Origin: Eubacterium sp.
GTDB lineage: Bacteria > Bacillota > Clostridia > Oscillospirales > Acutalibacteraceae
Direction: 5' to 3'
Assembly (NCBI GenBank): GCA_029054965.1
Contig: JAIDEF010000015.1
Span: forward strand, 1-11,838
Length of the DNA stretch: 11,838 nucleotides
Numbering within the stretch: the first letter of the stretch is position 1; each line of letters starts with the position of its first letter. Below the pieces are notes generated by a model. It was not told where the DNA came from, ran no database searches, and saw only the letters and a program-made list of their open reading frames with translations. The position numbers were made by a program, and so were the translations under genes. Below are positions 1 to 4,726 of the stretch, piece by piece.

Positions 1-189
1 ATCAAGAGCATTTGATATACGATTCTGTGTTTCAAGTGTCGGTTTTCTTACCCCACGCTCGATTGCAGAAAGTTGAGTTCTCCCTATATCAGCAAGACCA
101 CTCATCACTTCCTGTGATATTCCCTTCTCATATCTGAGCTCTTTTATAACCTCACCTACAATTTTTGCATCCAAAGTCGGAATAAACAT
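1..189 (-). CDS. XRE-family helix-turn-helix regulator, N-terminal part (runs off window)
   Basis: This is a partial gene: 63 codons are visible and the frame is still open at the window edge. The protein begins MFIPTLDAKIVGEVIKELR and continues with a classic XRE/Cro-C1 DNA-binding fold at about residues 12-62. The SQEVMSGLADI segment matches helix 2 and RTQLSAIERG matches the recognition helix, followed by RKPTLET. I chose the ATG at 187-189 because AGGTG (revcomp of 196-200) lies a few bases upstream. The gene diverges from the membrane protein at 305, and the region between them carries two palindromes that could be its operator. It is probably a sequence-specific repressor or activator. 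Any C-terminal domain lies outside the window, so ligand and partners are unknown. The fold call is firm; the role is inferred. Confidence 0.85.
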   Translation of the reverse strand, partial: MFIPTLDAKIVGEVIKELRYEKGISQEVMSGLADIGRTQLSAIERGVRKPTLETQNRISNALD

Positions 190-238
190 TCACATCACCT
201 CATAAATAGTGTATGCGATAATCTTCTTCAGTTTGAAT

Positions 239-269
239 ACATATGTTGACAAACGAACACATATGTGTT
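239..269. promoter_or_regulatory. Palindrome pair, candidate operator of the divergent XRE regulator
   Basis: A perfect 14-bp palindrome, AACACATATGTGTT, occupies 256-269. A second copy of its core, ACATATGT, occupies 239-246. The centres are 20 bp apart, about two helical turns, so bound dimers would sit on the same DNA face. The right palindrome fills part of the spacer and touches the -10 of the plus promoter; the left one reaches the first base of its -35. A protein bound here would block transcription of the membrane protein gene and could also affect the regulator's own, poorly defined promoter. Assignment to the XRE protein is inferred from the divergent layout. Confidence 0.55.
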
Positions 270-274
270 AATAT
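246..274 (+). promoter_or_regulatory. Promoter of the DUF5067-like membrane protein gene
   Basis: A perfect -35 box TTGACA (246-251) is followed by a 17-bp spacer and TAATAT (269-274), a 4/6 match to the -10 consensus. An alternative -10, TATTAT (272-277), would give a 20-bp spacer. The palindrome at 256-269 lies between the boxes. The gene's ribosome site AGGAGG is at 291-296, eight bases before the ATG. No strong promoter is visible for the minus-strand regulator; TTCAAA (238-233) with TACACT 18 bp further on is a weak possibility. Confidence 0.65.
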
Positions 275-304
275 TATTGTATCAAAAAAGAGGAGGTTTG
301 CAAA

Positions 305-898
305 ATGGCAGACAATATTTATGAAACACCACAAAACAACTCAGATGTGCAAACTGCAGTAAATGCAGCAATGAAAGAGGAAAAGAAAAAGAAGAAAAAG
401 AAAACAATCATTATTATATCAGTAATTGCAGCAATACTAATCATAATTGGTGTAATCGGCTCTGCAGGCAGCAGTGACGAAAATAAACCTGATACTGCTT
501 CAACAAATTCATCTGTAAAAGCAGATACAACTGAAGCATCAAACAATGAGATTGGTGATTACAAATGTGTGGTTAAATCAGCAAAGCTTACAAAGAACTG
601 GGAGGGCAAGGATACTGTACTTCTTACATATGAATTTACAAACAATTCAAGCAATCCTGCAAGCTTCGATGTAGCATTAATTGACCGTGTTTATCAAGAT
701 GGAATTGGTCTTGAAACAACATTTTTATCTAATGATGATACTGACTATCTTGATGTTCAAATCAAACCCGGTGTCAGCAAGGATGTAAGAAAAGCATATA
801 TATTGAGAAACACCACAACAGATTTAGAGGTTGAAATTGAAGAATTAATATCTTTTAGTGACGACAAAATTGTCACAACAGTTAAGCTTGAAAAATAA
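305..898 (+). CDS. Single-pass membrane protein with DUF5067-like extracytoplasmic domain
   Basis: This 197-residue protein has a short cytoplasmic tail ending in a run of seven lysines (residues 27-33). One hydrophobic segment follows at about 34-52, then a Ser/Thr/Asp-rich linker at about 53-80, then a beta-rich domain at about 82-190. The tail charge predicts N-inside topology with the globular domain outside. No lipobox cysteine is present, so it should be anchored by the helix and not by lipid. The outer domain (GDYKCVVKSAKLTKNWEGKD, then a VLLTYEFTNNS strand) resembles the DUF5067 family of Ig-like domains found in Firmicute surface proteins; this is recognised by eye. Function is unknown. 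It has its own promoter and terminator and is probably controlled by the divergent XRE regulator. Confidence 0.75.
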   Translation: MADNIYETPQNNSDVQTAVNAAMKEEKKKKKKKTIIIISVIAAILIIIGVIGSAGSSDENKPDTASTNSSVKADTTEASNNEIGDYKCVVKSAKLTKNWEGKDTVLLTYEFTNNSSNPASFDVALIDRVYQDGIGLETTFLSNDDTDYLDVQIKPGVSKDVRKAYILRNTTTDLEVEIEELISFSDDKIVTTVKLEK

Positions 899-902
899 TC
901 AT

Positions 903-942
903 AAAAAAACGATGCGGTTCACATTGAACTGCATCGTTTTTT
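903..942. terminator. Bidirectional intrinsic terminator between membrane protein gene and porB
   Basis: A 12-bp stem (910-921 with 925-936, one G-U pair) closes a 3-base loop. It has a T run at 937-942 on the plus strand and an A run at 903-909 that serves as the T run on the minus strand. It lies between two convergent genes and should end both transcripts. Confidence 0.9.
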
Positions 943-953
943 ACTTTAATTAA

Positions 954-1895
954 TTATGCACCGCGTACTTCGTCACATCTGTTGAGAAGCTCATACCAAC
1001 GGCGGTCGACCTCTTTCTGGAATGACTCAATCATCCACTCATTGCCGGGCTTGAACATATGCTTGAATCTGCCCTGCTTAACAAGCCACTCCTCAATCGG
1101 AACATAGCTCTTTGGCTGGTAGTTTAAAATCCATCTGCCGTCAACAACCTCAAACAACGGCCAGTAGCGTGTTTCAACTGCAAGCTTGCAGATTTCCATA
1201 ATATCATATGTCGGATATCTCCAGCCCCTCGGACACGGTGCCATAATATTTAAGAAAGCAGCACCCTTTGTATAAATTGCTCTTTCGCTCTTTTTATACA
1301 AGTCCTTAAAATTCTGTACAAATGTAGTCTGTGCAACATAAGGCACCTGATGCTCTGCAATGATTGCAGCAAGGTCCTTTCTGTACTGTGGCTTACCTAA
1401 CGACTCTCTGCCGACAGGAGTAGTTGTTGTATCGGCGAACATAGGTGTCGCTGATGAACGCTGAATACCTGTATTCATATAAGCACCGTTATCGTAGCAA
1501 ACATAAACCATATCGTGATTACGCTCCATTGCACCTGAAAGTGACTGGAAACCGATATCATATGTACCGCCGTCACCACCGAAGGTAATGAACTTATAGG
1601 TTTCGTCAAGCTTACCTTTTCTTCTGAGAGCGTTATATGCACCCTCAACACCTGACATTGTTGCACCTGCATTTTCAAATGCATTATGAATATAGCTGTC
1701 CTTATAAGCGGTATAAGGATACATAAAGGTTGAAACCTCAAGACAGCCTGTAGCATTGCCTACAACAGCCTTATCCCCCGGCTTGATAGCCTTTAAAACA
1801 TTTCTTACGGCAATTGTGCCGCCGCAGCCTGCACACATTCTGTGACCACCGACAAGGCGGTCTTCTCTTGAAACATATTCTTTAAAATTATACAT
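954..1895 (-). CDS. porB: 2-oxoacid (pyruvate):ferredoxin oxidoreductase, beta subunit
   Basis: This is the thiamine-diphosphate-binding catalytic subunit of a four-subunit 2-oxoacid:ferredoxin oxidoreductase. The complex interconverts a 2-oxoacid plus CoA and the acyl-CoA plus CO2 with reduced ferredoxin, in the cytoplasm. Its 313 residues fit the family. The CAGC motif gives Cys21 and Cys24; Cys51 (NATGCLEV) and Cys221 (APCPRGW) complete the set expected to bind the subunit's [4Fe-4S] cluster. The ThDP/Mg motif starts at GDGG (107-110) and runs to the DNGAYMNTG segment (135-143). Similarity to the pyruvate-type PorB is clear. It is the last gene of the operon, 14 bases after porA, with AGGAGG at 1905-1910. 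A strong terminator follows. Confidence 0.93.
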   Translation of the reverse strand: MYNFKEYVSREDRLVGGHRMCAGCGGTIAVRNVLKAIKPGDKAVVGNATGCLEVSTFMYPYTAYKDSYIHNAFENAGATMSGVEGAYNALRRKGKLDETYKFITFGGDGGTYDIGFQSLSGAMERNHDMVYVCYDNGAYMNTGIQRSSATPMFADTTTTPVGRESLGKPQYRKDLAAIIAEHQVPYVAQTTFVQNFKDLYKKSERAIYTKGAAFLNIMAPCPRGWRYPTYDIMEICKLAVETRYWPLFEVVDGRWILNYQPKSYVPIEEWLVKQGRFKHMFKPGNEWMIESFQKEVDRRWYELLNRCDEVRGA

Positions 1896-1909
1896 ATCAG
1901 ACGACCTCC

Positions 1910-3091
1910 TTATTCTCTTACGCCCATATAACGATATGGATTTTCAACCTTGCCTGCCTCTGCAGTCTTAACAAGCTCTTCGTATACCTCAACCATATCA
2001 CTGACCTTAACATCACGTCCGCCAAGACCGTAAACATAGTTGACTGCCAGAGCATTTGAGCCTGCTCTGTAAAGGGCGGTTGTAACCTCTGAGCCGATTG
2101 GTCCGCAATTATCGTTATAAGCCTCTGTTCTGTCCATAAGTGCAACAGCTTTAATATTCTTTAAGCTCTCAGCAATTTCTTCTGCAGGGAAGGGTCTGAA
2201 CAATCTGATTTTTATTAAGCCTGCCTTGACGCCCTTTTCTCTCAGCTCATCAACAGCATCCTTTGCTGTACCTGCTGCTGAGCCGATAATTACAACAGCA
2301 TATTCGGCATCGTTCATCTTATATTCTTCAAAGAGTCCGTACTCTCTGCCTGAGATTTTTGCATATTCCTTGGCAACATCAAGTGTAACCTGCTTTGCAT
2401 TTTTTAGTGCCTCAGCCTGTGCTCTCTTAGCCTCAAAGTAGTAGTTGGTTACACTGTAAGGACCTACTGCCATAGGGCATTCTGGGTTAAGGAGTGAATT
2501 TTCAGGATTATACTCACCAACAAAATTCTTAACATCCTCATCCTCATTAAGAACAATATTTTCAACAGCGTGTGAGGTTATGAAACCATCCTGGCAAATC
2601 ATAACAGGAAGCATAACATCCTTATGCTCTGCAATACGATAAGCCATACAAAGGTTATCATAAACCTCCTGATTATTCTCGGCATAAATCTGAATCCATC
2701 CGGAATCCCTTGCACCCATTGAATCACTATGGTCGCAGTTGATATTGATAGGACCCGATAAAGCTCTGTTAACAAGGGTCAATACGCAAGGCAGTCTGTT
2801 TGATGCTGCAAGATAAAGCTCCTCCCACATAAGGGCCATACCTGCTGACGAGGTAGCTGTAACACTTCTTGCACCTGCTGACTGAGAACCGATAACAGCG
2901 GACATAGCTGAATGCTCACTTTCAACAGGAATAAACTCACTGTCAACCTGTCCGTTAGCAACGAGCTTTGAAAAATATTGAGGAATTTCAGTTGAAGGAG
3001 TAATGGGGAAAGCCGCCATTACATCAGGATTTATCTGGCGTAAAGCCTCGGCAACGGCTTCATTACCGCTTAATCTGTCTTTTCTTGCCAT
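1910..3091 (-). CDS. porA: 2-oxoacid (pyruvate):ferredoxin oxidoreductase, alpha subunit
   Basis: This is the alpha subunit, which packs against PorB to form the active site; its 393 residues are normal length. Landmarks in order are an N-terminal pyrimidine-binding-type domain (SGNEAVAEALRQI, then AAFPITPSTEIPQ), the hallmark VESEHSAMSAV, TATSSAGMALM, NRALSGPININCDHSDS and RDSGWIQ. A domain II then ends in IRLFRPFPAEE and YVYGLGGRD. The GPININCDHSD segment matches pyruvate-type PorA better than the 2-oxoisovalerate type, whose equivalent reads differently (from memory of the Pyrococcus VorA). Pyruvate is therefore the best substrate guess, although the T-box leaves a branched-chain 2-oxoacid open. 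It starts two bases after the porD stop and uses a GGAGGGGG ribosome site inside the porD end. Confidence 0.93.
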   Translation of the reverse strand: MARKDRLSGNEAVAEALRQINPDVMAAFPITPSTEIPQYFSKLVANGQVDSEFIPVESEHSAMSAVIGSQSAGARSVTATSSAGMALMWEELYLAASNRLPCVLTLVNRALSGPININCDHSDSMGARDSGWIQIYAENNQEVYDNLCMAYRIAEHKDVMLPVMICQDGFITSHAVENIVLNEDEDVKNFVGEYNPENSLLNPECPMAVGPYSVTNYYFEAKRAQAEALKNAKQVTLDVAKEYAKISGREYGLFEEYKMNDAEYAVVIIGSAAGTAKDAVDELREKGVKAGLIKIRLFRPFPAEEIAESLKNIKAVALMDRTEAYNDNCGPIGSEVTTALYRAGSNALAVNYVYGLGGRDVKVSDMVEVYEELVKTAEAGKVENPYRYMGVRE

Positions 3092-3093
3092 AA

Positions 3094-3396
3094 TTACTTT
3101 ACCCCCTCCATTGTGATTGCACCTAAATGACAGCTTTTAACACATATACCGCAGCCCTTGCAGTGATCATAATCAATTTCGCTTCTTTTGCCGTCAACAA
3201 CAGCAATACAGCTATCAGGGCAAACAGGCACGCACATTAAGCAGTGAATGCATTTTTCGTTATCAACAACAGGCTGAACTGATGTCCACTCACCTGTATT
3301 AAACTCAAGTGAGGTAGCCTCACCATAAATCTGCATACCCTCGGTTAAATCCTGCCATGAGCAGTCGAGGTGTAATTTATTCAAATCTGATTTCAT
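3094..3396 (-). CDS. porD: 2-oxoacid (pyruvate):ferredoxin oxidoreductase, delta (ferredoxin-like) subunit
   Basis: This 100-residue subunit carries two [4Fe-4S] clusters that relay electrons from the ThDP site of PorB to external ferredoxin. Cluster motif 1 is C49-x2-C52-x2-C55-x3-C59-P. Motif 2 is C79-x2-C82-x2-C85-x3-C89, followed by His90 where Pro is usual. The N-terminal extension (SWQDLTEGMQIYGEATSLEFNTGEW) matches the PorD family and not a free ferredoxin. The ATG directly abuts the porC stop, and its ribosome site AGGAGG (3405-3410) is encoded by the last codons of porC, so translation is probably coupled. Confidence 0.93.
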   Translation of the reverse strand: MKSDLNKLHLDCSWQDLTEGMQIYGEATSLEFNTGEWTSVQPVVDNEKCIHCLMCVPVCPDSCIAVVDGKRSEIDYDHCKGCGICVKSCHLGAITMEGVK

Positions 3397-3969
3397 TTAT
3401 CTTACCTCCTCAAAAGCCATATTAAGCGCATTCATATTGCCCTCGATAACCTCAGGCTTTGATGCGAACTTATGAGAAAATGAATTTTCCATTTCCTTTA
3501 AGAAAATCTCTTTTTCCATAACACCTGAAACCTTAACAATAGCAGCAAGCATAGGAGTATTCGGGAAATATTTACCAAGGCAGGCCTTTGAAACCTTTCT
3601 TGCATCAATTGTATAAACCTTACCTGCATAGCCGTTAAGCTTTTCTCTGATTTCATCAGGTGACTTTGATGTATTAACAACAATACCGCCGTCAGCCTTA
3701 AGACCGTCAGTTACGTGAACTACATCAAGAAGTCCCTCGTCAACAACTACAACATAATCAGGCTCATAGATATTTGAATGAACTCTGATTTCGCTTTCGC
3801 TGATTCTGTTATATGCAGTAATCGGAGCACCCATACGCTCAGGACCGTACTCAGGAAAGCCCTGCACAAAGCTACCTGTTTTGAAGGCAACGTCTGCCAG
3901 CAGCAAGGCGGCTGTTTTAGCACCCTGACCACCGCGGCCGTGCCAACGGATTTCTACTAAATCTGCCAT
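3397..3969 (-). CDS. porC: 2-oxoacid (pyruvate):ferredoxin oxidoreductase, gamma subunit
   Basis: This is the gamma subunit, which contacts CoA and stabilises the complex. The family signature RWHGRGGQGAKTAA sits at residues 8-21, followed by FPEYGPERMGAPITAYNRIS and an NTPMLAAIVKVSG segment near the C-terminus. I start it at the ATG 3967-3969 (MADLVEIRW, 190 residues) because GGGAGGA lies just upstream and the family normally begins here. The frame is open further upstream, but that would run back through the T-box terminator and is not credible. It is the first gene of the porC-D-A-B operon, the same order as the Thermotoga four-subunit enzyme. Expression should depend on read-through at the T-box. 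Confidence 0.92.
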   Translation of the reverse strand: MADLVEIRWHGRGGQGAKTAALLLADVAFKTGSFVQGFPEYGPERMGAPITAYNRISESEIRVHSNIYEPDYVVVVDEGLLDVVHVTDGLKADGGIVVNTSKSPDEIREKLNGYAGKVYTIDARKVSKACLGKYFPNTPMLAAIVKVSGVMEKEIFLKEMENSFSHKFASKPEVIEGNMNALNMAFEEVR

Positions 3970-3985
3970 AATAATCCTCCCAAAT

Positions 3986-4023
3986 AAAAAAATAAAAGCC
4001 TCTCTGCCCAAAGGCAAAGAGGC
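3986..4023 (-). terminator. T-box intrinsic terminator (regulated)
   Basis: An 11-bp stem (4023-4013 pairing with 4008-3998, one U-G pair) and short loop are followed by a U-rich tract at 3997-3986. The 5' arm overlaps CUCUUU (4021-4016), which can instead pair with AAAGAG (4051-4046) in the antiterminator. The two forms are mutually exclusive, as T-box control requires. The porC ribosome site follows immediately. Confidence 0.92.
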
Positions 4024-4246
4024 GATAATTAATACCGTGGTACCACTCTTTTTCGTTAAAAAACGCACTTAATGTACTATCATACACTATCCGTATAACG
4101 GCGGCGACCGTCTGCACCTACTGCCCTTCAGCACAGCCACTCAAGGAGGATACCCCACTTAACATTGTACCGACTCACACCAACCGTCGGCTCTCTTAAA
4201 CAACTACATAAATGAAACTTGTTCCCATCAACGTGTTTTATTTATT
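4016..4246 (-). promoter_or_regulatory. T-box riboswitch leader of the por operon
   Basis: The leader RNA senses uncharged tRNA and stops the terminator from forming. The T-box core reads AGUGGUACCACGGUA (4047-4033). Stem I starts near 4235 with the GAUGGGAACAAG block typical of T-box 5' arms. It continues with helix 4214-4209/4161-4156, helix 4204-4200/4168-4164, the AGAGAG bulge (4196-4191) and a distal hairpin with stem 4190-4186/4174-4170 and loop GGUUGGUGUGA. The UGGU bulge (4045-4042) implies a tRNA ending ACCA, discriminator A. The specifier lies on the 3' side of the loop at 4155-4145. By analogy with the glyQS spacing to the GAG motif, AUC (4151-4149, Ile) fits, but GUA (Val) and CUC (Leu) overlap it and are not excluded. 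The riboswitch call is firm; its amino acid is not. Confidence 0.93.
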
Positions 4247-4252
4247 GCAACA

Positions 4253-4281
4253 ATTATATTACAGGAAAAACCATTTGTCAA
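4253..4281 (-). promoter_or_regulatory. Promoter of the T-box/por operon
   Basis: TTGACA (4281-4276), a 17-bp spacer and TATAAT (4258-4253) match the sigma-A consensus perfectly. Transcription should start near 4246, just before stem I of the T-box. Such a strong promoter fits a system controlled mainly by attenuation. The -35 lies only eight bases beyond the stop codon of the HMA gene. Confidence 0.9.
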
Positions 4282-4288
4282 CAACTTT

Positions 4289-4543
4289 TTACTTTTTTAG
4301 CTTAGAAAAAAATCCCTTTTTCTCGTACGGCTCTTTAGTTATTGATTTAAGGTCATAGCCTGTTTCAGCAACAACAGACTTCAGCTTCTCTTCATCAAGC
4401 TCTTCTGCAACAATAACACACTGCTTTTTTGTATGAGAGGATTCAACCTTTTTGACAGAAAAATGATTTCTGACCGCATCATTCATATGAGCCTCACAGT
4501 GACCGCACATCATACCTTCAATTTTCAGAATATATTTAGTCAT
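4289..4543 (-). CDS. Heavy-metal-associated (HMA) domain protein, CopZ-like
   Basis: This 84-residue cytosolic protein has the HMA fold. The metal-binding loop GMMCGHC occupies residues 10-16, with Cys13 and Cys16 as the predicted Cu(I) ligands. It is followed by EAHMNDAVRNHF and a second half ending ETGYDL. The last 15 or so residues form a Lys/Phe-rich tail (EKKGFFSKLKK) beyond the usual domain end. Family knowledge suggests a copper chaperone or metal buffer. No copper ATPase or CsoR/CopY regulator is adjacent, so the metal is inferred. The ATG at 4541-4543 has AAGGAGT about eight bases upstream. No terminator is visible before the downstream por promoter, so some read-through into the T-box is possible. 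Confidence 0.85.
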   Translation of the reverse strand: MTKYILKIEGMMCGHCEAHMNDAVRNHFSVKKVESSHTKKQCVIVAEELDEEKLKSVVAETGYDLKSITKEPYEKKGFFSKLKK

Positions 4544-4577
4544 AATAAAAACTCCTTAATCTTTAATTTCAGTCAAT

Positions 4578-4606
4578 ATCATATCATTTTAATAGGAATT
4601 TGTCAA
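4578..4606 (-). promoter_or_regulatory. Promoter of the HMA protein gene
   Basis: TTGACA (4606-4601), a 17-bp spacer and TATGAT (4583-4578, 5/6) form a strong sigma-A-type promoter. It diverges from the beta-mannosidase promoter, with 54 bp between the two -35 boxes. An imperfect inverted repeat (TAGGA 4593-4597, TCCTA 4614-4618) flanks the -35. It matches no copper operator I know, so no regulator is assigned. Confidence 0.8.
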
Positions 4607-4660
4607 TATAAAATCCTACTTCGTTTAGAATTCCCCTTAACTTAAAGATTATAAAAACTA

Positions 4661-4689
4661 TTGAAAAGATATAAAATATAACTTATAAT
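4661..4689 (+). promoter_or_regulatory. Promoter of the beta-mannosidase gene
   Basis: TTGAAA (4661-4666), a 17-bp spacer and a perfect TATAAT (4684-4689) precede the gene by about 38 bases. The ribosome site AGGAGA is at 4715-4720, six bases before the ATG. I see no clear operator or cre-like site in 4620-4726. Confidence 0.75.
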
Positions 4690-4726
4690 AAAGATATGCT
4701 ATGACTAACTACTCAGGAGATTTGCT

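Noticed and set aside
373..404. A-rich stretch encoding the lysine run, considered as a phase-variable or slippery site
   Set aside because: The A tract is broken regularly by G, with no long homopolymer or simple repeat, and the frame is intact.
319..546. Antisense frame opposite the membrane protein, with a run of phenylalanines
   Set aside because: The Phe run is only the complement of the lysine codons of the real gene. No ribosome site or promoter supports it.
3970..4068. Upstream extension of the porC reading frame, adding 33 residues
   Set aside because: It would translate through the T-box terminator and antiterminator. The ATG at 3967-3969 has a strong ribosome site and gives the normal family N-terminus.
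3917..4117. Minus-strand open frame of 66 codons over the T-box
   Set aside because: It overlaps structured leader RNA and the porC start, and has no family features.
4593..4618. Imperfect inverted repeat TAGGA/TCCTA around the HMA promoter -35, considered as a copper operator
   Set aside because: It matches neither the CopY nor the CsoR pattern known to me, and short AT-rich repeats are expected by chance here.
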